A DNA stretch of 64,000 nt from an uncultured Latescibacterota bacterium (GTDB lineage Bacteria; Latescibacterota; UBA2968): assembly GCA_958295785.1 (NCBI GenBank), contig OY282377.1, forward strand, positions 1,874,394-1,938,393, read 5' to 3'. Below, piece by piece: positions 48,216 to 62,603 of the stretch (its first letter is position 1; each line of letters begins with the position of its first letter). Under the pieces are notes generated by a model. It saw only the letters and a list, made by a program, of their open reading frames with translations, was not told the origin of the DNA and searched no databases. A program made the position numbers and the translations under genes.

Positions 48216-49898
48216 ATGGACAGACCCAATGTGATTTTTGTGTTGACGGATGATCAGGGCTATGGCGATTTGGCGTGTCACGGCAATCCGATCATCAAAA
48301 CGCCGCATTTGGACGCGCTGCACGCCGAGAGCATCCGGTTTACCGATTTTCACGTCGCGCCGATGTGTACGCCAACGCGGGGCGAATTGTTGACCGGGCA
48401 AGACGCGCTTCGCAATGGCGCCACGTTTGTGTGCATGGGGCGGTCGCTGATGAATCCCGAATTGCCGACGATGGCGGATATTTTTGCCCGCAACGGGTAT
48501 TGCACGGGCCATTTTGGGAAATGGCACTTGGGCGATAATTATCCCTACCGGCCACAGGACAGGGGGTTTGAGGAGACGATTCACCATCCCGCCTGGGGCA
48601 TTACGTCTGCTGCGGATTATTTTGGCAATGATTATTTTGACGACCACTATCGGCACAATGGCGCGATTGAGGCGTTTGAAGGGTACTGCACGGATGTGTG
48701 GTTCGACGAGGCGATGAACTGGATCAAAGCGCAGGGAGACGCGCCGTTTTTCGCGTATATCGCCACCAACGCGCCCCATACCCCGCTGTGGGTGCCAGAC
48801 GAGTATCGCCAGCCCTATCTCGCGCATGTGCCGTACAATGTCGCCAGTTTTTACGGGATGATCGCGAATATCGACGAGAACATGGGCAAGTTGGATGCGT
48901 TTCTCGCCGAGACGGGGTTGCGCGACAATACCCTGTTGATTTTTATGACCGATAACGGAACCGCAAATGGCGAGACCGTGTACAATGCCGGCATGCGCGG
49001 CAAAAAGACCACGCTGTACGAGGGCGGGCACCGCGTGCCGTTTTTCGTGCGTTGGCCCAAAGGGCAGTTGGGCGAACCGCGCGACATTCCCGTTCCCACG
49101 CACGGCACGGACGTGTTGCCGACCCTGATTTCCCTGTGCGGCACGGACGCGCCCGAAGCTTTTGACGGGGTTTCCCTGTGCGGCCTTCTGCGCGGGGAAG
49201 AAGCGTTGGCAGACAGAATGTTCGTCGTGCAATACGGGCACATCGTGCCAACGGGCAACCGAACCACGCGCAAGGGCAATGCCGCGATGATTTGGAACCG
49301 ATGGCGGTTGGTGGATGATGTCGAACTGTATGACTTGGACGATGACCCCGGGCAAGAACGGAATGTCGCAAAGCAACACCCGGAGGTCGTGCAAAAGATG
49401 CGGATGCACTACGAGGCGTGGTGGGACGAGGTGGGCGAAAATCTCGGCAATTACTTTCCCATTGCCATTGGATCCCATGCGGAAAATCCCACGCGATTGT
49501 CCAGTTGCGATTGGATGGGGGTCTATTGCGACAATCCCACGGGCGTGCGCGGGGCCGTGATGGACAGCGGTATCTGGCAACTCGCGGTTGAACAGGCTGG
49601 CAAATACGAAATCGCGTTGCGCCGCTGGCCCGAGGAATCCGGCCTTGCCATTGCGGCGCCAGCACCTGTGATGGAAGGCGTTGACGGCACGTTGATGCCG
49701 GGCAGAGCCTTGCCCGTGGCGCGGGCGTGGATGCAAATTGGCGATGTGGCGCAGGAGATGGACGTGCGCCCGGATGATCTCTCCGTCGCGTTTACAGCGG
49801 ATTTGCCGCGCGGCCCTGCGACTTTGCAAACGTGGTGGCGCGACGCAGAGGGCAATCGCCTCGCCGGTGCGTATTACGTGACGGTTGCACGCCTGTAA
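48216..49898 (+). CDS. Arylsulfatase-type sulfatase
   Basis: 560 residues from the ATG at 48216 (AGGGAAGC upstream). VIFVLTDDQGYGDLACHGNP forms the first metal site, PMCTPTRGELLTG is the formylglycine motif with Cys51, GKWHLGDNYPYRPQDRGFEE follows, and LLIFMTDNGTANG is the second metal site. A C-terminal beta domain of about 120 residues is present (SGIWQLAVEQAGKYEIALRR). No signal peptide is seen. The target is probably a sulfated glycan. Confidence 0.9.
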   Translation: MDRPNVIFVLTDDQGYGDLACHGNPIIKTPHLDALHAESIRFTDFHVAPMCTPTRGELLTGQDALRNGATFVCMGRSLMNPELPTMADIFARNGYCTGHFGKWHLGDNYPYRPQDRGFEETIHHPAWGITSAADYFGNDYFDDHYRHNGAIEAFEGYCTDVWFDEAMNWIKAQGDAPFFAYIATNAPHTPLWVPDEYRQPYLAHVPYNVASFYGMIANIDENMGKLDAFLAETGLRDNTLLIFMTDNGTANGETVYNAGMRGKKTTLYEGGHRVPFFVRWPKGQLGEPRDIPVPTHGTDVLPTLISLCGTDAPEAFDGVSLCGLLRGEEALADRMFVVQYGHIVPTGNRTTRKGNAAMIWNRWRLVDDVELYDLDDDPGQERNVAKQHPEVVQKMRMHYEAWWDEVGENLGNYFPIAIGSHAENPTRLSSCDWMGVYCDNPTGVRGAVMDSGIWQLAVEQAGKYEIALRRWPEESGLAIAAPAPVMEGVDGTLMPGRALPVARAWMQIGDVAQEMDVRPDDLSVAFTADLPRGPATLQTWWRDAEGNRLAGAYYVTVARL

Positions 49899-49904
49899 AA
49901 ATAA

Positions 49905-51620
49905 ATGATGTCCCCACTCTCCACTGCAATCATGAACTACAAACCAGAAAATCCCCTCATCATCCAGAGCGATCTCACGGTGCTCGTGGAGGTCAATTCG
50001 CCCCACTACGAAGCGGCGCGGGACCGGCTCGTGCGCTTTGCCGAGTTGGAGAAAAGCCCCGAGCACATGCACACGTACCGGGTCAATCCCCTCTCGCTGT
50101 GGAATGCGGCCGCGGCAGGCGTCACCACCGAGGAAATCATCGCCACCCTCGAGACCTACGGCAAATACGAGATTCCGCAAAATGTGGGCGTCGAAATCCG
50201 CGAGGCCATGAGCCGGTATGGCAAAGTGCAACTCCACCGAGAAGACAGCGCGCTCATCCTGTCTTCTGAAGACCCGTTGATCATCGTCGAAATCTGCCGC
50301 CACAAGTTCGTTCAGCCCTATCTCGAAAAACAACTCGACGCGCACCGCATCCGGGTTTTGCCCCTGTACCGAGGGCATCTCAAACAGGCTCTCACGCGCA
50401 TTGGGTTCCCGGTCAAAGATCTCGCTGGCTATCTCAAGGGCAGAACGCTCAAATTTCAGCACCGCCCAATCACCCTATCGGGCCAGGCGTTCGCGCTGCG
50501 CGATTATCAGCGCGAGGCCGTGGATATTTTCCACGCGGGCGGGGGGCCTGATGGCGGGAGCGGCACGGTGGTCTTGCCGTGCGGCGCGGGCAAAACCATG
50601 GTGGGCATGGGCGCGATGAAAACCCTTCAGTGCGAGACCCTGATTTTGACCACCAACATCACGGCGTCGCGCCAGTGGAAGGCTGAACTCATCGACAAAA
50701 CCAGCCTGACCGCCGATCAGATCGGCGAATATTCCGGGGAGCGCAAAGAGATTCGGCCCGTCACCATTGCCACATACAATATTTTGACCTATCGCAAAAG
50801 CCGAGATGAAGCGTTTCCGCATTTCGGGCTGTTCAACGAGGGCAACTGGGGGCTGATTATTTACGATGAGGTTCATCTCTTGCCCGCGCCCGTGTTTCGC
50901 TTTACCGCGGAACTGCAATCCCGCCGCCGGCTGGGGCTGACCGCCACGCTCGTGCGCGAAGACGGTTTGGAAACCGATGTTTTTTCGCTCATCGGCCCCA
51001 AACGCTACGACATTCCTTGGCGCGAACTCGAATCGAGCGGTTGGATTGCGACCGCCGAGTGCTGCGAAATTCGCCTGCCCCTGCCAAAGGGCCGGCGGCT
51101 CGACTACGCGGTGGCAGATGGGCACGCCAAGTTTCGCATTGCGTCTGAAAATGCCGACAAAATCCCGTTGGTCAAACACCTGATCGCAAAGCACAAGGGC
51201 GAACAAACTCTGGTCATCGCGCAATACATCCGCCAAGTCGAACAAGTGGCCCGGGAACTCGGCGCGCAGGTGATTATGGGCAAGACCCCGACCGAAGACC
51301 GCGACCGCCTGTACGATGCGTTTCGACACGGCAAACTCAAATTGCTCGTCGTGTCCAAAGTCGCCAATTTTGCCGTTGACCTGCCCGATGCGAGTGTCGC
51401 CATTCAGATTTCTGGCACGTACGGTTCGCGCCAAGAAGAAGCGCAACGCCTCGGCCGCATTCTGCGCCCCAAATCCGATGGGGGCATGGCCCATTTTTAC
51501 ACGCTCGTCACCCGCGACACCCGCGAACAAGAATTTGCCCGCAACCGGCAGACCTTCCTCACGGAACAGGGCTATCGCTACGCGATTCGAGATGCAGAAG
51601 AGGTTTTTGGGGACGCATAG
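49905..51620 (+). CDS. XPB/ERCC3-type DNA helicase
   Basis: 571 residues. The start is uncertain: ATG at 49905 or, closer to the family pattern (PLIIQSDLTVLVEV), ATG at 49932; neither has a good ribosome site. It has an N-terminal damage-recognition-like domain (1-170), Walker A in VVLPCGAGKTMVGMGAM, a DEVH box (LIIYDEVHLLPAP), the XPB RED motif (LTATLVREDG) and a C-terminal helicase half ending with QEEAQRLGRILRPK. It is a 3'-5' superfamily-2 helicase thought to work in DNA repair. A PF13625-type protein, the usual partner in actinobacteria, is at 57507. Confidence 0.9.
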   Translation: MMSPLSTAIMNYKPENPLIIQSDLTVLVEVNSPHYEAARDRLVRFAELEKSPEHMHTYRVNPLSLWNAAAAGVTTEEIIATLETYGKYEIPQNVGVEIREAMSRYGKVQLHREDSALILSSEDPLIIVEICRHKFVQPYLEKQLDAHRIRVLPLYRGHLKQALTRIGFPVKDLAGYLKGRTLKFQHRPITLSGQAFALRDYQREAVDIFHAGGGPDGGSGTVVLPCGAGKTMVGMGAMKTLQCETLILTTNITASRQWKAELIDKTSLTADQIGEYSGERKEIRPVTIATYNILTYRKSRDEAFPHFGLFNEGNWGLIIYDEVHLLPAPVFRFTAELQSRRRLGLTATLVREDGLETDVFSLIGPKRYDIPWRELESSGWIATAECCEIRLPLPKGRRLDYAVADGHAKFRIASENADKIPLVKHLIAKHKGEQTLVIAQYIRQVEQVARELGAQVIMGKTPTEDRDRLYDAFRHGKLKLLVVSKVANFAVDLPDASVAIQISGTYGSRQEEAQRLGRILRPKSDGGMAHFYTLVTRDTREQEFARNRQTFLTEQGYRYAIRDAEEVFGDA

Positions 51621-51716
51621 ACAAAACGAGGTACAACTGCGACAGCAGTTCACAGACGAATCGCAGGAGCGCGCCTTCGGGCCCGCCCAAATGGACAAGG
51701 GAATTGGAGTGCAGCC

Positions 51717-52535
51717 GTGAATTATGCCGCGATTGAATTGTTGCGCCCCGTCAACTGCCTCATCGCGTTTGCCGCTGTGCTGGTCGGGGGGTGGTTGGGC
51801 ATCCGCGATGTTACGGAAGCCCTTTTGATGGCCGCGCTGTCTGCCGCGCTGATTGCGGGCGGAGGCAATGTACACAATGACCTGTGCGGCGTCGCGGAGG
51901 ATCGGATGAACAAACCGCATCGCCCGCTGCCTTCGGGCCGCTTGTCTCCCGCATTTGCGCGCGTGGAAATGGGCATTCTCCTGATCGCAGGGCTTTTGAT
52001 CGCCTGCGCTTTGCCGACATCCGCGCTCGCCATTGCCCTCGTTGCCATCGCGAGTTTGATTTTGTACAATACGCACCTCAAGCGCGTGCCCCTACTCGGC
52101 AATTTGGTGGTCAGCGCGCTCGGCGGGTTGGCATTTCTCTACGGGGGCGCGGCTGTCGATGCGCTGTTGGCGCCATGGCTGGTTGCGGGTTTTGCCTTCT
52201 TGTTTCACTTGGGCCGCGAATTGCTCAAAGACCTCGAAGACAGCGCGGGCGACCGCCGGTTGCCGGGCGGCACCGTGCCCATTGCTTGGGGCGAGAACAG
52301 CGCGCGCATTTTGATTACCAGTATTTTTGCCCTGCTCATCGTCGCGACCCCATTGCCCGCGCTCATGGGCGTTTATGGCCCGGTGTATCTCGGCGCGATC
52401 GTCGTCTTGGATGGTCTGCTCATCTTTGTTCTCATCCGCCTGTGGCAAAGCGATGTGGCACTCGGCTTTCTGAGCAAGTTGCTCAAGGCGGGAATGATCC
52501 TCGGCCTCGCCGCGTTTCTTTTTGCGCGGATGTGA
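51717..52535 (+). CDS. UbiA-family prenyltransferase
   Basis: 272 residues from a GTG at 51717 (GGAG seven bases upstream). The two aspartate-rich motifs are GGNVHNDLCGVAEDRMNKPH and KDLEDSAGDRRLPGG, spread over about eight TM helices. The family attaches isoprenoid chains to aromatic or other acceptors. The sequence is closest in style to geranylgeranylglyceryl-phosphate and chlorophyll/quinone-type members, and the product is not clear. The gene stands between an XPB helicase and DNA ligase with no functional link. Confidence 0.85.
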   Translation: MNYAAIELLRPVNCLIAFAAVLVGGWLGIRDVTEALLMAALSAALIAGGGNVHNDLCGVAEDRMNKPHRPLPSGRLSPAFARVEMGILLIAGLLIACALPTSALAIALVAIASLILYNTHLKRVPLLGNLVVSALGGLAFLYGGAAVDALLAPWLVAGFAFLFHLGRELLKDLEDSAGDRRLPGGTVPIAWGENSARILITSIFALLIVATPLPALMGVYGPVYLGAIVVLDGLLIFVLIRLWQSDVALGFLSKLLKAGMILGLAAFLFARM

Positions 52536-52637
52536 AAAACAGCTTTTAGCCTCCATCTCGTTTTGCAGTTGCTTTTGAATCCTGAAAATCCGCCAATCCT
52601 GGAAATCCTGATTCAGACAAGGGATTGGGCGGGGTAA

Positions 52638-54650
<2,013 letters not shown>

Positions 54651-54719
54651 TCCCGGTTCGGCTTTTTGCTTGACATGGGCCTCTCATTTTATTACTCTTG
54701 AATCGCACATCATTGCAGT

Positions 54720-54792
54720 GGGGCCGTAGCTCAACTGGGAGAGCGTTTGACTGGCAGTCAAAAGGTCGGCGGTTCGATCCCGCTCGGCTCCA
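54720..54792 (+). tRNA. tRNA-Ala (anticodon GGC)
   Basis: 73 nt with all arms: acceptor GGGGCCG/CGGCTCC (one G-U), D arm GCTC...GAGC, anticodon stem TTTGA/TCAAA with loop CTGGCAG, giving anticodon GGC (Ala codon GCC), and T arm GGCGG-TTCGATC-CCGCT. The CCA end is not encoded. T8 follows directly, then a separate hairpin. Confidence 0.95.
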
Positions 54793-54801
54793 CTTTTTTT
54801 T

Positions 54802-54834
54802 AGGCACTTACGGGTCGTAAGTGTCTTAATTTTT
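54802..54834 (+). terminator. Terminator after tRNA-Ala
   Basis: CACTTACG at 54805-54812 pairs with CGTAAGTG at 54816-54823, extended by GG/TC pairs. A TTAATTTTT stretch follows, and T8 lies just before the hairpin. Confidence 0.75.
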
Positions 54835-54874
54835 AGGTGTGTGCCTAACAAAATTACAGGAGTATTGACTCAGG

Positions 54875-55492
54875 ATTACTCAAGAGAGTGAACGGCTCTT
54901 TGTTGACGAGTTTCTATATCCTCTTCTAAAAGAAAATATTGAGCATATTATACCCCAACATCCTTTTTTGGACAGATCTGGAAAATCAAGGCGAATTGAT
55001 TTTGCCTATCACGGTGATACAGCGCGTTTGGCACTTGAGGTCAACGGCGAGACGTATCATGCAGAGGGGATTATCCCTGACGAAGCGTTTGACGATAACC
55101 TATTTAGGCAAAATGAAATTTTGAGATCCGGCTATCAACTCGCACGATTTTCGTATGGTCAACTTCAGTCCTCTCAGTGGCGACCAATAGTCCAAGAGAC
55201 CTTGAGAGATCTTATTAGCACTCACGCACCTGAACTTCTGACTGAATATGCTTTAGAACCGACTCCGCTTCAAAATGAAGCTTTGGGGGCACTTCATTTT
55301 TACAGGAATACCCGAGGTTGGAAGAAAGGTATCATTGTGCTTCCTACTGGAACAGGCAAAACGATTCTTTCAGCTCTCGACGCGCAACGCTGTGGCAAAC
55401 CCGTGCTTTTTCTCGTGCATCGTCTCGATATTCTAAAACAAAGCATAGACGCCTATAAGTTCGCGTGGCCCGCGCTCACCGGGCCGCGGTGA
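54875..55492 (+). pseudogene. Endonuclease-like/DEAD helicase fusion, N-terminal fragment
   Basis: The frame reads TQESERLFVDEFLYPLLKEN from an ATT at 54875, ten bases after AGGAG, so the original ATG may have mutated. A PD-(D/E)XK-like core follows (SRRIDFAYHGDTARLALEVN; then GETYHAEGII), with Asp and Glu at the right spacing, and then the front of a superfamily-2 helicase (Walker A in IIVLPTGTGKTILSALDA, and VLFLVHRLDILKQSI). After DAYK the sense is lost and the frame stops at 55492. The rest of the helicase is missing. It is probably the nuclease/helicase part of an R-M or defence locus. Confidence 0.6.
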
Positions 55493-55498
55493 TCTAAA

Positions 55499-57506
<2,008 letters not shown>

Positions 57507-59642
57507 ATGACGAAAAGCCCTATGACCCTTCGCGCTGCGCTTACACAATATCCGTTTGGCACTCTGTCGCAACTCGCCCGCGATGCCGGCGTTGCGTTGC
57601 ACCGGGGGAGCAACAAGACCTTCCTCGTGGATGTGCTTTGTCGCGTGTTGCCCGAACCCGAACGGGTGGCCGAGCGGCTTTGTGCGTTGTCGAAGGAGCA
57701 GCGTGCGATGGTGCGGGATCTCGCGGCTGAAGGGGGCGAGTTGTTGGAGGCAGAGGCCGTTGAAATTTACGCCAATGGTTTTTTGCCCCGGTTGCACGCC
57801 CAAGTCAGCGCGTTGACCGGGCTGGTGTTTCGGGACGCGCACACCTTGGGCGATGCCCATGTTTTAATCGGCATTCCCGAGTCCTTGCTCAAATCCATTC
57901 CCATTCCCGCCGCGGATCAGGGGCGGTTGCGCGCCCTTGTAAAACCCGTCTCGGTGGGATTGCTCCGCGCTTTTGCAGATCAAATAGACCTGCGCCTTTT
58001 GGACACGCGCAAATCCATTGTGGGCCACGCGATTGCCAATGCCCTGCTCGCGCCCAATACCCTGCGCGCCTTTCTCGGCGCACTCAGCGAAGAACGCCGC
58101 GCCATTCTGGATTTGTTCTTGGCCGACAACGCGATCACGCACGGCAAAGTGGCCGAAAAATTGGGGGAAGCAGCGGCGCGCGAGTTGGAGGACATGCGCT
58201 GGAAAATGCCGATCTTTTACGCGCCAGACCGGGATCTGACCGCGCCCGATGCCGCAATCTGCTTGGCGTCAGACCTGCACGCGGCCCTGTCCAAAATCGC
58301 CCAGTCTCGGGGCGGGCAACTCGAAAGCAACTTGGATGACCTCATCGAAACCCCCGATACCCCGCCTACGTCCATCCGCGAAAATACCGCCCATCTCATC
58401 CGCGATTTGACCACGTTGCTCGGCATTGTTGTGCGCCGTGCGCCGCGCAGGCTCAAGCACGGGGGCATGCCCAAAAGCGATTTGCGCGATGCAGACAAGT
58501 ACTGCCAGATCCAGAACGAGCCGGGCTATGTCGAATTTCTCGCGCTTTTTGCCGAAACATATAGGCTCGTGGAATTTTGCGACACGGCTTGGCATGTCGC
58601 TGCGGATGCGGGGGCGCGGCTGGAACAAATTATTGCCATCCGCAAGGCGTGTTTTGCGTTTTGGTTTCAAAGTGACCGCTGGAATGAGTGGTCTGCGGAC
58701 CGCACGCGGGCTGCCAGCACGCGCATGCAAGAACTCAAAAATCTCCGCCGCGAAATTGTGCGAAGCCTGCGGCATTGCCCCGCCGATACTTGGATGACAT
58801 ATTCTTCGTATTACCAATTTTTGACGCGCTTTTCAGACCCATTTCGCCATTTTGCCGAGAACCCCTCGCGCAGCGGCACCACCGCCGAAGAGTTGTTGCG
58901 CCGCATCATCAGCGGCGCGCTGATGTGGATGGGCGTTGTGCGCGTGGGCAATTTCCCCGCGTTCTCAGAACCTTTACAGCGGGGCAAACACGCGGTTTTT
59001 CAGATCACAAATGCGGGGTACGCGCTGTTGCACGACACGCGCGATGACGCCCTGACCGAACAGATATCGCCGCAAAATGCAGATGCGAACTGCGTTGTGC
59101 AACCCAATTTTGAAGTTTTGGTTCCGCCGGATTTTCCCTGCATGCACTATCTCGACCTGTGCATTTTGGGCGATCTCAAAACGCAGGATGTGATGGCGTG
59201 CTTTCATCTGTCGCGCGATTCGATTCGCCGCGCCCTCACACGCGGTTTGACCGGAGAAGAGATAGAAGCGTTTTTGACCCAACACAGCGCGACCCGTTTG
59301 CCGGACGGGGTCAAAGCCCTCATCGCGGAGTGCGCCGACAAATACGGCGAGATCGAGATCCTCCCAGACAGTGGGCTCGTCAAAACCGCGTCGCGCGAAT
59401 TGCTCGACGAACTCTATGCCCAACCCCGCATCGCACGCGCCTTGGGCGCGCGCGTTTCACCCACCACCGCGTCTTTCAATGCCGCGACAGAGTCTTTGAT
59501 ACACCTGCTCCAGCGACAAGGCTACCTGCCCCACTTGGCGCAAACAGCGGGAAGCCGTTCATCGGGAGGATCTCGAAAATGTGTTGCGTTGCACAGGCGC
59601 CAACCCGGCAACAAAAGCAGACGCAGTATCCTCAGAGCATGA
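57507..59642 (+). CDS. Helicase-associated protein (PF13625-like, XPB partner type)
   Basis: 711 residues from the ATG at 57507, directly after the methylase stop. An N-terminal winged-helix-like part (FGTLSQLARDAGVALHRGSN; LSKEQRAMVRDLAAEGGELL) is followed by a long middle and a C-terminal Helicase_C_3/Ssl2-like domain (NADANCVVQPNFEVLVPPDF; then LDLCILGDLKTQDVMACFHL and LTRGLTGEEIEAFL). In actinobacteria such proteins are encoded next to XPB helicase; an XPB gene is 6 kb upstream here. The last ~35 residues look out of frame: the next frame reads REAVHREDLENVLRCTGANP, so a shift near 59545 may have altered the end. Confidence 0.75.
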   Translation: MTKSPMTLRAALTQYPFGTLSQLARDAGVALHRGSNKTFLVDVLCRVLPEPERVAERLCALSKEQRAMVRDLAAEGGELLEAEAVEIYANGFLPRLHAQVSALTGLVFRDAHTLGDAHVLIGIPESLLKSIPIPAADQGRLRALVKPVSVGLLRAFADQIDLRLLDTRKSIVGHAIANALLAPNTLRAFLGALSEERRAILDLFLADNAITHGKVAEKLGEAAARELEDMRWKMPIFYAPDRDLTAPDAAICLASDLHAALSKIAQSRGGQLESNLDDLIETPDTPPTSIRENTAHLIRDLTTLLGIVVRRAPRRLKHGGMPKSDLRDADKYCQIQNEPGYVEFLALFAETYRLVEFCDTAWHVAADAGARLEQIIAIRKACFAFWFQSDRWNEWSADRTRAASTRMQELKNLRREIVRSLRHCPADTWMTYSSYYQFLTRFSDPFRHFAENPSRSGTTAEELLRRIISGALMWMGVVRVGNFPAFSEPLQRGKHAVFQITNAGYALLHDTRDDALTEQISPQNADANCVVQPNFEVLVPPDFPCMHYLDLCILGDLKTQDVMACFHLSRDSIRRALTRGLTGEEIEAFLTQHSATRLPDGVKALIAECADKYGEIEILPDSGLVKTASRELLDELYAQPRIARALGARVSPTTASFNAATESLIHLLQRQGYLPHLAQTAGSRSSGGSRKCVALHRRQPGNKSRRSILRA

Positions 59643-59659
59643 ATCCAAAATCCCAAACC

Positions 59660-61642
59660 CTAGTACCCGTGGATATAATGTCCACCTCCCGGAAACCAGA
59701 TCACATCAATCAGAAAAGAACAGCCCACAGCAAACACATAGCCCACGATCAACCCATAACAACACGGCTTAACCCTTCGGTAAAGTGAAATGCCCCCAAA
59801 ACTGAGAATCAGCAATTTGCCCAGCCACACCAAAAAAATATCCAGCACATAGAGCCGAACATAACCGCTCGACATCAGCATGATACCCAGCGGATGAAAC
59901 GGCCACCAAGAAAACCGGCTCTGCATCACCTGAATAACCCCTGCGGTCACGCCGCCCAGAACCCACACGCCAATTTTCCCCGGATCGGTTACGGTAGGGT
60001 CCGTGTCCGCAACCGCCTTGGCAATGCCCTCGTACATCCCCAGCGGCGCCCCCACCAAAGACCATGTCCGGAAGGTGCTTCCCCCCTCTTCGTAGCATAT
60101 AGAAACCGTGTAAAGAATGGCCGCCAGCATCCCCAGTACCAGGCTCCCAAACACCACCCACCCCACCCCCTTTGTCGGCCCTACCAGGCGTTCCACATGG
60201 GGCAGTGCCGCCGGCAACCGCCAGCCGGCCAGCAACCGCCAATTCACCAGCCGAAGCCCCACCAGCGTGGACTCGTGCATCTGGCTCGCGCCCACCGTCA
60301 TATCCAGAATCGACGTGCCGAAACTCGGAAACAGATACGCAAACCCGCTGGCCGCCAAAAACTTCATCACCACCAGAATGCTCGCCCAGAAAAGCAACAG
60401 CCAGGCCAATCCTATACCTGCGCTATAACCCGCCCTGTGCAGCCAGAAAACCATGTAAATACCCCCGGCCAAAATTCCAAACAGGGCTAATCGGGGGGAC
60501 AAAATCGCAGTTTCCGCGTCGCCGCTTCCGCGCGGTCGCACCACTTGCCGAAAAACCCTTCGCAGATGCCCGCGAGCAGCCCAAATTGTCCAGATCACCA
60601 GTCCCATGCTCACGCCATGGGTGAACAGCCCTAAAATGGCAGTTGGTTTCGCCTCTTGCCCGGCCAACCCCACTGAAAACCCGACCCTGGACATCCCGTA
60701 AAGCCCCGCCTGTCCCACCAGCCACGAGGACCAGATGCTGAACAGGATATTCAGATCACACAGGAACGTGAACCCCAGCACCGTGGGCAAAAGCCGATAA
60801 GAAAACGGTTGCAAATAACGCGACAATTCAGCACCTCTGGGCCCGCTCGGACCATAATAGGCGTCGAAAATCGCCAGTCTGGGAAAAGCGGGCGTCCAGT
60901 ATTCGATCAGATTCCACAGCAGAGGGAACGCAGATACGGCAAAACCCACCCAGAACAACCCGTTCCGTACAAACGGCGGCCATCCGCGCTTCGCGTCGAA
61001 TCCTTCGGTCAAATCGAGCGGTACCTGCGCTAGGGGATAGGTCAGCCGTTCGTGTTGAACCCACTGCTTCTGGAACACCGCCGTCAAACCCAGCCCAATG
61101 AATGTCATTGCCAACCCGGCGGACATCGCCCAAAAAATAGGCGCCAGCCATGCCCCCCACGGCACTGCCGCGCCTTTTTCTATCCCCAGAAAAAACCCCT
61201 CGGTCACCCCGGGAAAATCCGAAGGAAACATCCACCAGGGCAAATGGTCAAAAATCAGTTCCCGCCACCGGTTTTCGGGTGAGGCATAATATTTGGGCGC
61301 CGCCATGGCGCCTACCCACTGGGTAATCCAGTTATACCCCGCAAAAGACCCGCCCACCCAAAGCATGCTCAACGCCATCCGCAACTCTGCGGAAGTCAGA
61401 GACAGCCGGGGCGCAAACCGCTTTAAGATGGCATTCACCAGAAGCCACGCCACAAAGGGCAACAACACCGCCAAAGGCAGGTTTGCCATCGCCATGTGTG
61501 CAGACCGGGATCTGAACTCCAAAAACGTTGCGGCAACACAGGCAAAAACCACCGTGGCCGCGCAAAGCACCACAACGGGCCATCGCAAGTTATCCTCGGT
61601 CAACATGCCTGTTTCTGACGACTTGCTCGCGGACTCGCTCAT
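59660..61642 (-). CDS. Large polytopic membrane protein (DUF6785-like)
   Basis: 660 residues from the ATG at 61642; a longer frame to 61813 has no better start. About 14 hydrophobic helices are seen, with LRWPVVVLCAATVVFACVAA first, a conserved-looking GGSFAGYNWITQWVGAMAAP and HERLTYPLAQVPLDLTEG in the first half, and MLMSSGYVRLYVLDIFLVWL near the end. It resembles the DUF6784/DUF6785 membrane proteins common in Planctomycetes and FCB bacteria, which recall oligopeptide transporters. The transported compound is unknown. It is convergent with the XPB-partner-like gene. Confidence 0.65.
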   Translation of the reverse strand: MSESASKSSETGMLTEDNLRWPVVVLCAATVVFACVAATFLEFRSRSAHMAMANLPLAVLLPFVAWLLVNAILKRFAPRLSLTSAELRMALSMLWVGGSFAGYNWITQWVGAMAAPKYYASPENRWRELIFDHLPWWMFPSDFPGVTEGFFLGIEKGAAVPWGAWLAPIFWAMSAGLAMTFIGLGLTAVFQKQWVQHERLTYPLAQVPLDLTEGFDAKRGWPPFVRNGLFWVGFAVSAFPLLWNLIEYWTPAFPRLAIFDAYYGPSGPRGAELSRYLQPFSYRLLPTVLGFTFLCDLNILFSIWSSWLVGQAGLYGMSRVGFSVGLAGQEAKPTAILGLFTHGVSMGLVIWTIWAARGHLRRVFRQVVRPRGSGDAETAILSPRLALFGILAGGIYMVFWLHRAGYSAGIGLAWLLLFWASILVVMKFLAASGFAYLFPSFGTSILDMTVGASQMHESTLVGLRLVNWRLLAGWRLPAALPHVERLVGPTKGVGWVVFGSLVLGMLAAILYTVSICYEEGGSTFRTWSLVGAPLGMYEGIAKAVADTDPTVTDPGKIGVWVLGGVTAGVIQVMQSRFSWWPFHPLGIMLMSSGYVRLYVLDIFLVWLGKLLILSFGGISLYRRVKPCCYGLIVGYVFAVGCSFLIDVIWFPGGGHYIHGY

Positions 61643-62011
61643 TTTATGCCACCGCAACCCGTTGTGCTCGTCGTGACCTCTCGCACTGTATCCCGCGCCA
61701 TGATACCCTCCTGATTTAGCACCGAAATCGCTAACCACCTGCCCGTAATATGGCGTCACAGGACTTGTCTTGTCAACATTTGATCTGTCGTATGGCTTGA
61801 TTTTTATATTCAAGCCCTTATCTTTTTGAAGCTGTCTTAAAACGAAAGATGATCCCTCCCCCGGCCCCTCCCCGCAACGGGGAGGGGAGATGTTCTTCCA
61901 CCTTTGTATCTTTCTTGTAGGGAGATCTTGATTCCCCCCTTCCTCGTAGGAAGGGGGGTTAGGGGGGTAGGTCCCGATAATTTTAAGATGGCTTCTAAGT
62001 CCGTAATACCA
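61643..62011. other. Intergenic region with inverted GC-rich repeats
   Basis: It contains a hairpin of C- and G-runs (CCCCTCCCCG with CGGGGAGGGG, about 61866-61888) and a second (CCCCCCTTCCTCG with AGGAAGGGGGG, about 61933-61957) followed by TTAGGGGGGTAGG. No gene is seen; the frame from 61813 on the minus strand is only an extension of the membrane-protein gene. The promoter of that gene should lie here. Confidence 0.5.
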
Positions 62012-62370
62012 ACTTGTGGGTTGCCTTTGATGCGTTGGCTACGCCTGTGCCTACGGCGTGCGGCGACTTCCTTTTTTTCAACAGCAAAAAAAAGGAAGCG
62101 AGCGGGGTACAACTGCCCCAGCAGTTCAAAAATGCCGCTCTCAAACGCCGAGGGGTGCTCTGCACAGCGCAAAGCGCTTTTGTAACAGGACGACATGCGT
62201 TGGCCTGCGAAGGAAGTTGCAAGATGGCTGTGGGTTGCGAGACGGCCTTGCGCGCTGTGCGCGATGGCTTTATCTGATGGTCTTTTGGGATGGCATTTTT
62301 GCAATGGCTTCTCTGAATGACTGCGGAACGTCAAGGGGATCGCTTGATGGCAACATATCGCATCACATTA
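62012..62370 (+). repeat. Dispersed repeat family R1, copy E
   Basis: It matches 417-830 from the TTGTGGGTTGCCTTTGATG block to the CATATCGCATCACATTAGG block. It carries a 32-base insertion after AAAGGAAGC (GGGTACAACTGCCCCAGC inside) and no IS or MITE at its right edge. The 233 bases between it and the sulfatase start hold no feature I can support. Confidence 0.8.
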
Positions 62371-62603
62371 GGCCAACAGCTATTCAATTTGGTATTAGCC
62401 CTGCGAACTTTGTTGCAACTTTTTGTCGTTCCAGTGCGTGCGAATATTGAATCCAAAGCACTTTTTGGTCTTTGTTTCAACGCGCTTGGGGGCAAGGCTT
62501 TGGCTTTGGATTCAACCCTGAGCGCGTTTCTTTTTTTTGTCAGACATGGGATACAAGAATATGTCAATCAAAACGAAAACCCCAATGCCTGTGTGGAGGA
62601 ACT

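Noticed and set aside
47964-50462. 832-residue minus-strand frame opposite the sulfatase and XPB genes
   Set aside because: High-GC antisense shadow across two clear genes; no known domain and no ribosome site.
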